Source of the DNA: Daedaleopsis sinensis
Taxonomy: Eukaryota; Basidiomycota; Agaricomycetes; Polyporales; Polyporaceae
Reading direction: 5' to 3'
DNA: 64,000 bases
Assembly: GCA_033807695.1 (NCBI GenBank)
Contig: CM066302.1
Span: forward strand, 124,001 to 188,000
Under the pieces are notes generated by a model that made no database searches, was not told where the DNA came from, and was given only the letters and a program-made list of their open reading frames with translations. Shown here one piece after another: positions 1-11,865 of this stretch; the stretch's first letter is position 1; the number at the start of each line of letters is the position of its first letter. Position numbers and translations under genes: made by a program.

Positions 1-957
1 GCCCTTCAAGTTCTGTCTCTCTATTCAAAATTCCTCAGTATATTACTGTAAGCTCGTACACATAGTACTGCTAATATGATGCCAAATTCCAGGCCCAAGT
101 AGACCGGGCTGCGCTATACGAACAGCTGTAATATATGCTCTACGCCATAAGCGCGCAGTGAATACACCGTCCAACTGGCTCTCGGATGCCCTCGCCGGGT
201 GGGTTTAGCAACACAACATCAGCTAATACTAGCAATGCCATCTTCCTAAGCTAATATTGTACCAATCAGACCAAAGGACCTGGTGTGATTGGTGAAAAAC
301 AGCTAAATCGGTCACCATGATGTGAAGTGCCAAAGGTATTTTAAAAGTTGGTTGTGATACACTACTTTGGTCTTATCTCAGATCAGATTAGCTTAGCACA
401 CAACATCATTAGTTGTAGTGAAGTGCAACAGCATTCACAGCATTAGCTTTGTCCAACAGCTTAGGTAAGTTTAAAACATTAGAGGGCGCAAGCTTAACCA
501 CCATGACCGCAAACTGATGGCATGTCTAATGCACGTCGCGGGCAGGGACATGTCGCTGCACCGCGCACCGTGCGAGATTGACAACCTCCAAGTGGCGAAG
601 GGCAGGCCCGGGACTCGTATCATGCAGAGGAGGAGGAGGAGGAGGAGGAGGAGGATTGGCGAGCCTTGTGAGTCAGAACTATATGCACTGTCGGTCCGTA
701 GTACTAGCACATTCTGACTCTGGCGCTTGCCGCGAGTCCTGCTTTGGAAGTGTGGGCACCGGGCACGATTCCCTTGTGCTCAGTGCATCAACGTGTAGAA
801 CCACCCGACACGACCGCACATCACGAAACGAGTCGCAACGAGGGCCGCTACTGCCAAGATCCATGACCGGGCACACCACCACGCAGGCACCTGCTGTCAA
901 ATTGCGAGCCACCTTCGCCAGCCCCTGCGAGGAGACACCTCGGACAGTGACGTATGT
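1..957. other. Gene-poor stretch with no supported gene
   Basis: I see no credible gene here. The reading frames over the AGG microsatellite are low-complexity Gly, Arg or Leu runs and have no family resemblance. GC content rises at about 480, where the TE-derived and gene-derived remnants further right begin. Confidence 0.5.
628..654. repeat. (AGG)n microsatellite
   Basis: Nine consecutive AGG trinucleotides. A longer CTC run of the same class (the complementary strand) lies at 41.64 kb. It sits in DNA with no supported gene. Confidence 0.9.
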
Positions 958-1386
958 CTATTCAGCTAGTAGGGCCAGGAAGGCCGTATCGTCAATCAAC
1001 ATGAGAGGGGAGACCGTGTCAACAAGTTCAAAGATATCATATACGTAGTGCGCTATCGCTGGCAAGCATGTGTCCTTTTGCAGCAGTGCATCGAAGAACG
1101 CTGGCAGGGACAGCTGCTCCCGCATCCTGCCCAGGTCCCCCCGGAAGGTGAGAGCAACTTTCGAGTAGAGGCTGTCACGGAGGAGGATGATGTGGGCATG
1201 GTCACACTCCAGCAGGACGTGGAGCTCGGTCTCGACTGCCCAGCGCTTCTGACAGAAGCGGCAATCCGTCTCGCGCGCGGAGTGATGCAGTGAGCGGCTG
1301 ATGTGGTTTCGGCTGGTTTCGGCCAGGATGAAGAGCGCGCAAGCGCTGGGTTCCTCGACAATCCCATCCCTTGCCACGAGCCCCAC
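958..1386 (-). pseudogene. LINE (non-LTR) reverse transcriptase, C-terminal remnant
   Basis: This frame encodes the tail typical of basidiomycete LINE-type polyproteins. It has a zinc-knuckle-like CRFC followed about 14 residues later by ETELHVLLEC (C-x2-C...H-x4-C pattern), a short helical linker, and an ending with the motif AHYVYDIFELVD. In complete elements this segment follows the reverse transcriptase and RNase H domains; neither is visible here, so only the 3' end survives. Truncated 3' ends are what abortive target-primed reverse transcription leaves. The family is recalled from the motif, not from a search. Confidence 0.6.
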
Positions 1387-1489
1387 TTAGAGGGTAGTGC
1401 CCCGACAAAACTCCTTGTGTCTCATTTCTACCACTGGTCTGTTGCTCTCCGAATTGCTCTCATGCATCACGTCACGAGGAACTACCCAG

Positions 1490-1699
1490 TTAACCACAGC
1501 CACTCCGTCCTGTAGGCACTCGCCAAGGCAACAACAAGGGCGGAACTGTGAGTACCAGTTGAAACATATCGAAGACGTAGTGTGCGAACGATGGTAAGCA
1601 GTCGTCCTTCCTCAGTATGCAGTCTACAAATTGCGGGGTGGTGGTGGGATCTACACCTTTGCTGGCTTTAGAGCCATTAGATGTCAAGCCCATGGCCAT
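1490..1699 (-). pseudogene. Second LINE 3'-end remnant
   Basis: Encodes FVDCILRKDDCLPSFAHYVF and then DMFQLV, aligning with FFDALLQKDTCLPAIAHYVY and DIFELV of the fragment at 958-1386. Only the last 30 or so residues of the LINE tail are present. The two fragments lie on the same strand about 100 bp apart and differ clearly, so they are independent or anciently duplicated 3' ends rather than one coding region. Confidence 0.5.
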
Positions 1700-1739
1700 G
1701 GTGTATACTCGCCATTTCTTGATCCCTCAACCGACTAAG

Positions 1740-2131
1740 GATCTCTCCCTGCACAGATTTGTGATCGCGCCCAAGACGATGAATCGTACCACAACTCCAT
1801 TGCCACCATATTCGATCTCGCCAAAAAAGGGTCCCACCGCTCGCTCGACTCTGCAGGCAACATCAACCAGGACACCTGCCCGAGAAGCATCTCATCACAG
1901 CCCTCCGCGGTCTTCGCCGATTCCTCGAACGTCTCGCGGGCGACAAGTCTCTCGACGGCTTCTTCTCCGCCCTCCGCGTCTGCGGCGTCGACATCCAACG
2001 AGACCCCGCCATCCGCTCGTGGTGCGACCAGCTCATCGCCCACCTCCGCAAGAACCCTCGACGAGCGCGGGTACGCACGCAGCGACAAGGCGAAGCGCAA
2101 CTTGAAGACCAAGAGGCTTCGAAAGGAGTGA
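1740..2131 (+). pseudogene. HAM1-like/DUF4449-family gene, N-terminal fragment (frameshifted)
   Basis: Two overlapping frames together resemble the N-terminal region of fungal HAM1-like proteins. One frame has YHNSIATIFDLAKKG and ...LDSAG, then ends with DERGYARSDKAKRNLKTKR. The other supplies the middle, including LRGLRRFLERLAGDKSLDGF and VCGVDIQRDP. At least two frameshifts are therefore needed. The C-terminal part of the same family occurs on the same strand at 3291-4416, so both are probably pieces of one decayed gene with about 1.1 kb of unrelated sequence between them. Intact family members are about 900 residues long. Family assignment is from memory of conserved motifs. Confidence 0.6.
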
Positions 2132-3290
2132 GTCTCGGACAAGGGCCACGCGTTGATGGGAGGGCACCGGCGATCTACTAGGAAAACCCAGCAGATACAA
2201 CACCGGGCAGACTCTCCGAAGGGTGCGAGGTGGACCTCTGGTTCCCGAGCAGCTGGAACGAACAACGATGTCGAGACGCGCACGTCAAGCATAGGAGGAA
2301 GACAGAACTCGAACACCGGGCACACAGCGAGCAGAGCACGAAGGAGATCGTACCAACATCCAGCCTAACAATGGGTTCATCTTGTCCGTCTCGTAGAAGG
2401 CCTGCCTCCGTATGGGTATGGGGGATGGGGGATCGCCTGCATCGTCGGCTCGCCGTAGTGGGGACACGTCACTACCGTATGTCGTCGTCGAAGGGAGTCA
2501 GAAGGCTACGGGGTCGCAGGGAAGAAGGGGGAAAGATCGCCCGATTGCAGAGAAGGAGGAAGAAGGGTGCTGGGTCACAGAGCCAGAGAAGGGAGGGTCC
2601 GAGCCGCTCCACACGAAGAGGAAGGGTCGCCAGATGGCAGGGAAGATGATGGTACTACGGTAAGCTAAGGAAGAGGAATAGCGCTCGAGCGAGCGGTAAG
2701 TATGGGAGCTATCTAACTAAATATCCTAAATACATGGAAAATATACACTAAGTAAGTGCTGTGCCTACAACACGGTACGTACGTAGACATCGTGCACGTA
2801 AAGAGAAAGAGACAACAGCATGACACGCACGTAGATGTAGCAGCACTGAGCCTGGCTATATGTCCCTTGTACATCCACGTAGTCATCCTCGTAGGAGCGC
2901 CTAGCCTCGCTGTACCGTAATCCATCGCACATCGATGTAGGCTGATCACTCATCCAGCGTGTGTCGATGTAGTCGTCCAGGCCGAAGCATCCAGCCTCTA
3001 GGCTACTGGTGGGAGATGTCGAAGGAAATGGGGCTCGGAGAAGCTACTGCATGCATCTGCGGAAGGGGCGGTCTCCAATGAAAGGTGCACTTGTCTACTA
3101 CCGCCTCTGCGCGTTGGAGGAAGGGAATGGCTGGTGTGTTGTCCTCATGCATAGCACGAACCTGTAATGGAGGGGCAGCTAGGGTCCTCTATGGCTGAGG
3201 CGGGAAGAGGACATCCAGGCTCCATCACGGGCGGGTCGAAGGCGTCGGAAGGGTGCTTGCTCTCCTGCTACGGTCTCTGCATGTCGAAGG
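2132..3290. other. Interval inside the broken HAM1-like gene, no gene recognised
   Basis: Separates the N- and C-terminal pieces of the HAM1-like pseudogene. It contains purine-rich (GAAGG/GGAAG) and CGTACGTA-rich low-complexity DNA. No conserved coding segment was recognised on either strand. It may be an inserted, degenerated element. Confidence 0.4.
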
Positions 3291-4416
3291 GTGTACGCTC
3301 GCGCGGACCAGGTAGTATGGCAAAGGCTGAAGCTCTGTAGTGGGTATGTTGTAGACATTGTCGGTATCGACAATGGTGCGAAAATCGGAGCTGGCACCGC
3401 TAGGGGGCACATCAGCGTGGATGTACGTTTGCTGACATTTACGCGTAGAACCGAGTACAAAGACAACGACATCGAGTTCGTGCTCGAGAACCTCGACCGT
3501 GATGTCGCGAAGTTCTCCCTCCTCCTGGGGCACGTCTACACCCGCAACATCACCGACATCGACATTAAGGCGCCAGTCGTTGGCAAGACTGACACCTACG
3601 TCGGCACGCTCACCCGGGTGTATATGCAGGGCCTCCATATTCAGATCAAGGAGGTCTCGTTCTAGTACTTATGACAAGACGGCGACCGTCGGGCCCGCCG
3701 GATACAAAGGCCTGCTCAAGTCTACGCTCCCACCCCAAGGCGCCGACGTCGACATCGTAGTGCGCTCCCTCCCGAACTCGCCTCTCCAGGAACACTCTCA
3801 CCACGAGGGCTTCCTCGACGTGCTGCGAAGGTCTCGGACGAGCTCGATTTCTCCGTGCGCAAGTCCCAACCACCAGATCCCTCGTGTCCGTCTTCAAGAC
3901 CGTCATGCTCTCCCGCTTCCGGGAGGCGCTGCAGACGGTGCTCGAGCAGCAGATCCGGGGCGCGCTGTAGTACGCGGATGCGTTTTCGTGGGACGTCGGC
4001 CGGCGCGCGGACGTGTTCGCGGACACGGGGCTCCCGCGCGGCGTGAGAGTCGTCGCGGGCTTCTGGTCGGAGCTCGGGCACGTTGTTCTCGGGCTGGAAG
4101 GCAACGGGCACGGGGATCATCATGGACGACAAGGCGTCGGACGCGACCTTCGCGATGGGCGCGGAGCCGCAGGTCCTGTCGGGCGAGAAGCATGGGCGAA
4201 GGGGACGTTCCCAGAGAGCGTGAAGGAGCACGCGAGAAGAATACGGACATGGACGTGGACGCGCTTGTCGCGAATGCGAAGGGCGTCACGCAGCAGGCGG
4301 GGGAGACGGTGAAGGAGACGGTACAGGCGGTGAAGGGCTGGAAGGACACGGTGGAGAGTAAGGTCGAGGCGGAGAAGGCCAAGGACGGTTCGGAGAGCTC
4401 TGCGTTCGACTGGTGA
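3291..4416 (+). pseudogene. HAM1-like/DUF4449-family gene, C-terminal part (pseudogene)
   Basis: Successive frames carry the conserved C-terminal half of this fungal family: VLENLDRDVAKFSLLLGHVY, then VYMQGLHIQIKEVSF, DKTATVGPAGYKGLLK, LPPQGADVDIVVRSLP, FREALQTVLEQQIRGAL, AMGAEPQVLSGEK, and the terminal SSAFDW that closes these proteins. A stop codon interrupts the conserved EVSFYY run at about 3663, a second lies inside the conserved GAL-YADA segment near 3969, and several frame changes are needed between blocks. This is clearly a non-functional copy. The family is thought to bind lipids or membranes (BPI-like fold); that role does not apply to this remnant. Confidence 0.75.
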
Positions 4417-5040
4417 GCGTGTGCTACTAGTAGTGTTTTCTCTGGCGGGTTTCAAGGGCAAATGTACATGTATTAGTGTAATCGTGTTACTGCAACACAC
4501 GATGGTTTATGCTCTCGCCCTTGTATCGCACTTGTGCCCGTTGGAAGGAGTGCGAACGCGCCGCGGCCCGCGGGTGCGTTTTGACAGCGCTCAATTTGAA
4601 TCGCGTTCCCAGCGTCAATATCGGACCCTCTTCCTCCTCCGCGATGTCCACTTTGGCTCATGCTTCCGCTACACACACCCGCCATCGCCAACTCCTCAGG
4701 GAAAGTTAGTAGGTCACGCTATAAGCTGCGCCCGACCAAGTCCCCAGATGAGGTGCGCAAGTTCGTCCCGCCGCAAGCGGCTCATCACCGCGCAGCACAT
4801 GGCCTACCGGACGTACTGCAAGTTCCCCGACCTGCCGCACCTGGGTCCCCGCCGACGCACCCACGCCTGCCACGACCAGTGACACCGAGGGCGGGCTCAA
4901 GATGCCTGCCGTCATGCGCTTCACGACCGTCCCTAGTCACCGTGCGTCCCCAGTCACCGTGCGTTCCCGCCCCCGCCCCCGTCTCCGTATGTGTGTGTCG
5001 GCGGTAGCTGACAAGGTACCCCGGACGCTGGGTGTGCAGT

Positions 5041-5880
5041 GCTGACGGCGGTACTCTCGAAGTGCGGGATGAGCGTGTGGATGTTCTGCGCGTTCGCAAT
5101 CCTCTCGCTCCGGAAGCAGCTCGCGATCGTGTACATCGGGTCGCGAAGGAGGCCAGCTGAGGTGCGTCGCACCGTCTCTTTCTTCCCTTGCACAGATACA
5201 TGGCTTCCGGTACGGTACTGACTCCTACTGAGGATCAGACTGCTGCTGCAGACGCCGCCCAGGCGCAGACCACCGGGCTCAAGGTCGTCGTCATCCTGAT
5301 CTTGCTCGCGGTCACGGCCGTCAGGATGTGGTTCATCAACAAGAAGATGGACGAGGTCAAGCACCGCGTCGTGTGCGCGCGGCGCAAGGCCAGGTGCGTC
5401 ACTTCACTTTTCCCCCTCTGTGCTCGCCCGAGATGCAGTGGCTCATGCATGATGGCCCGTGCAGGCAGGCCAGGGCACTCCCAGACTCGGACCTGTACCC
5501 GTCGCCTCCGGCCCCGATGCGGACGGCTCGCGGATTCACCCGGACGCGGCTACGTACGAGCTAGAGCCGCTCTCTCCCTCGCTGCCCAAATCGCGCGCTT
5601 TGAAGCGAGGCTCGGACGCCGATGCGCCCGTCATCGTTACGACACGGCTCCGTGCTCCCCGACGCGCGGCGGCGGGCTCGACCCGCCCGTGATGCGCGCG
5701 CATGGGCACGGGCATACATATGCGGACAGCGGGGCCAGTACGAGTTGGAGGACCAGTCCCCATCCGCGTCGAAGGGCCGCTCTTCAGGTGCAATTAGAAG
5801 CCGATCCGGGTCTGCCACGATCTCCGCTGTGCCGCAGGCGGCGCTGGGGAACGGGTACGGGCGGTCGGGGCGGAGGTGAG
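5041..5880 (+). pseudogene. Membrane protein fragment, possibly TVP38/SNARE-associated Golgi family
   Basis: An exon-like segment encodes SKCGMSVWMFCAFAILSLRK followed by QLAIVYIG. After an intron-like gap (about 5160-5200) comes TTGLKVVVILILLAVTAVRM then WFINKKMDEVKHRV and CARRKAR. This gives two membrane helices followed by a basic segment, as in the C-terminus of Golgi TVP38-type proteins. The rest of the expected protein is missing upstream, and the Arg/Ser-rich downstream part needs frame changes. It lies 0.6 kb behind the HAM1-like pseudogene on the same strand. Family identity is tentative; the membrane topology is directly visible. Confidence 0.4.
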
Positions 5881-8800
5881 GCTACTGGCGTTGTAGTGGT
5901 TGCGCACTAGGGAAGTAAAACTTGAGCCCGCTCTCTTCATTTCGTTCTCCTTCTCCTTCTCTGAGCTGATGATCTGTTGGGCCCCCTTTGTCAGGATGCT
6001 TATAAGTGAACCAGCCCGGCGCGTTGCTACAAGAGCAGATCTAGAGACCGCTGTACCCCGGTATCTGGGAGCCGCGCAAGTGCGCAAATCGATCCCGTCT
6101 CCGTCGCGCACAGTTCGCAACGGGCTCTCCTCACGACTGTTCTTTGCAGGCGGCAGGCGGCCAGCGGCGCTCGACACCCGACCGCGCGTGGCTCACTGTA
6201 CCGCTCTGGATTTCCCGAGACGGCACCATCCCAGTGCGCTCCTGGTTTCTGTGACACCTGCGCATCTTCTTCCTGCCCTCCTCCTGCATCAGCGGGCACT
6301 TCCTCCGCTCCAGAGGCACTACAGCACTTGCGATCACAGGAGTCCCGGCATCTTCAATTCAGGCCATCAAGCTAAGGAGGAGCGTGCACATTAATATTGT
6401 AGCGTCCGTTCCAGTTGCTCGAAGAATACCGAACCGAATACCGATTCAGATACAGAATTATGTTGTTTATATCAGTCGCCGACATATAAAGGCCAGAGCG
6501 CGCGCCGTATGATAAAGAAAGATCGACTGTCATCTTTCTATCTTGGTTGGCTACGGAGACTAGCGCGCCGTTAACGGTGTGCTCGCTGGCACATAGCAAT
6601 TGACGCGTAAACCGACCCCTATACAGCTTGCTTGTGTCATATCTGCGCCGTGTCTCGGCCTGTATTCGAGTGCGAGACGTGAACGACACGCGTTGTGTCG
6701 CGGGGAGCGATGACAGCTGCCAGAGAAAAACAGCGTGTCAGCTTTCTTCGCCCACGCGTCAAATCTATATATGCTAACTTACCGGACTCATTGTATAGAC
6801 CACCAGTAGACGCATTTCCCATGTGGTGGAAGTACACGATCCAGAGCGCAAATGTTCCTTCTCCGCAGGGATGAAAACTCATCACGCCTAAGGTGTGGAT
6901 GGCACCCGGTGAGTTGCGTACGCCAAGGTTGACAGTGATTCAGGTACCTTTTCATCATACGGTCGTGATCCACCCCGATGCTGCTCGGCTACGCCCAGCT
7001 TCCTCGCATACCGAGCCTTGCTCGCTCAACTTGAAACATTCCAAACCGACAATCATCGACACTGAAGGGTGATTCACAAGGTTAGCGAGTAGATCAACAT
7101 ATCAGTACACGAGTGGGCGTACCGGACATGTCACACACGTTGCCCTACTCCCGTGTTTCGACCCAAGAAAAACTGCAAGAACGTCCATCACGGTCCTTGA
7201 TGGATGAACGTTAGCAGCAAGGAGGGTCATTCGCATGCCTTGCCTATCAGCAGATGTGTACCTCAGAGCTCGTTGACGTCCATCCATTTATAACCTTCCA
7301 TCATCTCCTCGTCCTCAGCCTCACCTTCGGCCTCAATATCCCCTTCCGCCTCCTCGTTGACTTTGTAAGTGACGTTATTGCCTCGCTCCAACCATGTCGA
7401 CCTCGATAGTGATCTTGACCTCGAGTTCGCTCTTCTGAGCGAGGCAGGAGTAGGAGACGTCGGTCGTAGTCATGTTGATAGCTAGCATTGTGGTGTTGAA
7501 TCGCAAAAGCAAGTCGGGAGGCAAGGAGAGGCACCAGAATCGCCCCACCCCCGGCAGGTACAAGTCTGGCGCGCTCTCTCGTCACAATAGCATTTTGCAG
7601 AAGAATCAAGAAAGCATTCAGAAAGCGGCGACGCTGCAGTACTAGCGCTCTGGCATAGAGAACTCGCGGCGTACTGGGCGGTGGTCTGCGTGATTGCTTG
7701 CAGCTTTCTGAATGAGCTTCTCGCCTTCGCGCTTCACCGAACGCGCTCACATTGTGGTTTGTGTTATATGACCAAGTCTGCACAACAAATAACCTGAAGT
7801 ACAGCGAAATGCAGGTACAACACTGCACAATCTGTGTATACTTGCGGTCAGACCTCCTCCAGGCCGCAGTAGCCGGCAGTGTGCAATGCGGAGCGGCCTA
7901 CAAGTAGTCACAAAAGTGAGTCGCGATCGTTCAAGGAGATTGGGCCAACGAAAACGCACATGCTTGCCGAGCAGCCCACTTTCAGCACTTCGGGCGGACG
8001 AAGTTGACACGAACAGGAGAAAATTCGTCAAGCGATTGCTAGCCTGGATCGTCAGATAAGTGCAGCACCATGAGCCCGGCTGCCTGCACACCTCAGTTCA
8101 TCTCGGATATGCTTCGTGCGATTGCACGTCAACGCCGCTACGCTCTCCAACGCCGGCGAGGTACTGTGGAGGCTCCACGACTGCCAGTCGAATGAACTCG
8201 GAGGTCTGACCAATTGATAGAGAGATGGAGCGCAGAGTACTTACCGGCCAGTAGAAAGCCGAGCGTTCGAGTGCCCGCCAAATCCTGCGCAGGTCCAGAA
8301 TTGTCGATTTCCGGAAGACCTTCAAAGCTACTGAGAAGTTTCGCCGATGTCTTCCAGCGCTCTGTCCATCGAACAACGGCCACGGGACTCAGAATCCCGC
8401 AATGTTTGGAGCTTCGCGTGCGCATCTCTTCGCCGTCTCTTCGACCGCGGGGTGCACGCGGTCTCTGTATGGTGGCCGACCCCGCTCTCGCGTACCGCGA
8501 CAGCGAGACGTGCTGCGTGGGTCATGGGCCGAACGCTGCGAGTTCGGCCGTAGCGCTGTGATGCCCCGCCCGCACGAACGCTGTGTTCCACGCATTCCGT
8601 GGCCCAGAAATGTTGCATGCTGGTCAGGGCATGCTTGTAGTCATAGATTGGTAGCCAGCGGGTGTCGAGAGCGAGGGAGAGGCGAGATTTGCTGGTCGGC
8701 AGGGGAGTGTTCCGGCCGCAGATCGAGGGGAGAGAATGTCCTACGACGAGTCACACATTCGCCCTCTCGGACGGCCGAGGGCTATCGAATGCGGCCGGGA

Positions 8801-9535
8801 TCGCGTTCGTTGTGTCGCGTAGAGAATGTGCACCAACCCACCAAAGGCCTGGAACAAGAGGTCGGCATGAGCGGCATACTGGACGATTTGAGGCGTCCAG
8901 TCCAACTCGAGCGTCCGCCAGACCTGTGAAGAAGATCAATGTCAGAGGGAGCCAATTGAGAATGTACAGATACAGGAGACATACCTTGTCGTCATAGACA
9001 AGAGTTGTTTAGAAGGAGCATCTTCCCTCGTATAAGGAATTCAGGCGTGCCTGCCGCGCGAGTCGTACGGACGTCGGCGAGACGTTCTGCACGTAGAGAT
9101 CCGGAAACTTACGATGTGGATGGGGCATTTTCTCCGTGTTCTATTCCCTGCTTCTTGACATGCTACAGCTTGTCCAACGCGAAACGCCTTGAGGTCTTGA
9201 TACGGAACGTGCTTGGATTTGATAACCAGCCACACGATAGGATGACAGGTCCCGGTCAGAGCCTGACGGGACACAAAATTGTAGTCAGGTCTGGGAGAAG
9301 GGAGCGGACAAGAGCGGACACCGTTGGAGTTGTTGTCGACGATAATACGAGGCCTGGGTTGATTAGCAACAAAGAGAAGACGATGGGATCGAAGACTAGG
9401 ACTGCATCTGACGACTAGTGAATGCACGCTCAGTAGGCAGTGGGGGAACGGGGAAGGAATGTGCCAGGTGCGGCCTGTGTCATACCCTGCCAGTGCGTGC
9501 GCCTCAATAGCAACCTGTGTGACAATTGACAGGTG
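5881..9535. other. Gene-poor stretch with weak coding hints
   Basis: No gene could be assembled with confidence. Weak hints, all on the minus strand, are an acidic terminus GYKWMDVNEL ending near 7262 preceded by a Glu-rich run, a 105-codon frame at 6372-6689, and frames around 8100-8420 and 9041-9427 without recognisable domains. Adjacent frames break up each of these, so decayed genes are likely. I see no TE structure in this interval. Confidence 0.35.
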
Positions 9536-9625
9536 CGACAGGTGAGTGACAGTTGAGTGACGGCTCAGTGACAGTTGAGTGACGACTCAGTGACAGTTGA
9601 GTGACGACTCAGTGACAGTTGACTC
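9536..9625. repeat. 22-bp minisatellite
   Basis: About four head-to-tail copies of a 22-bp unit (CAGTGACAGTTGAGTGACGACT, with one variant reading GGCT), each containing nested GTGAC/GAGTGAC submotifs. It lies in non-coding DNA. Confidence 0.85.
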
Positions 9626-11770
9626 GGAGTACTACTGACATCGGCCGTACTCTAACTCTCCTTACCTTTTGTCGAGCTGGGGCCTAACCTACTCGAGTCT
9701 ATCCGTCTCGGATGGATGCTCTTTGAACAATTGACTCGGACTCGTACCTAGGAGTACTAACAACCAACGACGGTTAGGGTCTTTGCCAGTGCATAGTACT
9801 CAATACTAGTAGCTCAGGAATCACACTCCAGCAGGATTACTTAGTAACTCAGTATGCGCAATCTTGGCGCGCCCAGCTTGTCCTACCTTCAAATCGAATA
9901 ACATGCAATCACCTACCGCAGATCGGTATCATAAATCACTCTGAATGGGTATGCGGTATCATCGGATATTCTCACCAGGCACCGCGACGAGGCTAGAAGT
10001 ATGCGGGACAGTAGTCAAGCACTCTGCTATCTATTCTCCAACGACGAAGTCAGGCGATCAGAGAGAGAGAGATCATCTGCACGACAAGATCAGCTGAAGA
10101 GTCGACTCGAACATTACAACTTCACTGTATTGCTCTAGCGAAGTTCCAGGTCTCCTCCAAATGAGCTCGTACAGATAAATGAATTATTTCGGTTCCTGAT
10201 GCGACCGGCGTGTGACCATATACTTAGATGGTACGCGTATTCGTCATATAGTACAACCTCATTTGCATGAATGTTCACAAGTGTTCGGATGTGCGGTCAA
10301 AGTCTCCATCCGCCGAGGACATTACTTATGATCATGATGATAGAAATAGCAAGATTAATTCAATTAGGTGTTATCGTACAGCATAAACGCCTGACTTCGC
10401 GCCGATGTCCCGCTGTACTTATTTGGGACGAATAGGGCGTACTTAATGGAGTTATTTGTCAAGTATCAGCTAAATAACAGTTGTAACATTAAACTTTCCA
10501 GCCCGGAACACACCCCTTCCCTTGCTCGCGCTCACCACCATTCCGCTCTACACTGTACCTCCCTCATGCCGCCTGCGAAAAGCTGCAACTGACCCACATT
10601 CAGAACATCGTGGAATATAGCTTAAGCAAGGTTTCCAAGATCGCCTACGTGGAGTCCTAAGTCTGTCGCAGGCTCTGTCGTGACCGACGAAAAACACGAC
10701 TTGCGATCGTTCTACTCAAAAGTGCCCGACTCTGGATTGTTCAATCGAACGCTTGTGCCGCGCGGCATTAATGTGTGCCTAAACCTTTAGGGAAGTATCG
10801 CGGACGGTGCGTCTCATTGCTAGGGTACAAGTTCGCGACCCTTACTGAGCTGTGTTGTGTCTGAGACCCCCCCCCACTGCAGACTATCTAGGGTCGGCCA
10901 TTGGCGCACCCCGAAGAGCTCACTATTGACTCGCGCGTTCCCATTATAGGTCATCTTCACGTCAGAAAAATGCGAAAGCACACTCACTATGTGTCTTTCC
11001 CAGTACCTTCCCCCCTTCTGTCCTTCACGTTGTCTTCGTTGACCGACAGCACAAACACAGTTGCGACCACTGCCAAGGGCTACCCTCCGCCGGTGAGGGT
11101 CCCTGGATCCTTCTCAGCGTGAGCAACCCCATTCCTCACCTATGCATTACCTACCTTCCACTGACGTGACGAGATAGGTGTTCTTAGGGTTAGAGTCCGC
11201 GAGCATAATTTGCCTGCATGACGCCAGTGCTGCAGTTCCGTTTGGTGAGCCGCCTCCTGCTTCCTTTCCCCTGCTCCTGTTCCTCCCTCTTATTTCCCGA
11301 GCCGCTGTATGGATATACGACAATTGTTGGCGATGCTCGCTCGCTCAGCACGGCGCTCCTCAGTACGAACGAGACCAAGCTCCACTCAATAACTGAGTGT
11401 AAGTGTTGCCGGCTCTCGAGGTTGAAGCCAGGGTTCCATGGATCCTACTCACGACGAAAACATTTCATCGAGGAATCTCAGATCGTAGGCCACGCGAGCG
11501 TGTCCTCATCCAGCGCGCTTCGCCCTCCACCTCCATAGCCAATCATTCACAATTCAAACAATCGCCTTGTGGAGTGTTATCTCACCCAACTGACGCGATT
11601 TGGGTCCGGCGCTGCCTTAACACTCTCCCCACTTTCAGTCTGTGAACATGAGATGACTTACGGAAGGAAAACAGACCGAATCAGTGTCGCGAGGCAAGTA
11701 CCACGTGCCAAACCGGTAGGACGACCTGCAGGAGCAGGACAAAGAGTATCGCGCGGCACACCATCTTACC
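9626..11770. other. Intergenic stretch, no supported gene
   Basis: AT content is higher than in the flanking genes and stop codons are frequent in all frames. It contains a C9 run near 10868. No protein domain or element terminus was recognised. Confidence 0.5.
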
Positions 11771-11775
11771 CCCTG

Positions 11776-11782
11776 TATATAA
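11776..11782 (+). promoter_or_regulatory. TATA-like box of the 163-aa gene
   Basis: TATATAA lies 84 bp upstream of the ATG at 11866, followed by a pyrimidine-rich, CACC-containing leader. This spacing and leader composition are typical of well expressed basidiomycete genes. Confidence 0.5.
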
Positions 11783-11865
11783 GCCGCCTACCGCCCGGGT
11801 GCCGTTCATCTTCGCCCACCACTCAGACTTCCTCCTACCTTCACCATCGCCCTCTTTTCTCCAAG

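Noticed and set aside
517..1048. Open frames with Arg, Gly or Leu runs over the AGG repeat
   Set aside because: The open frames exist because the microsatellite lacks stops; flanking residues show no protein-like pattern.
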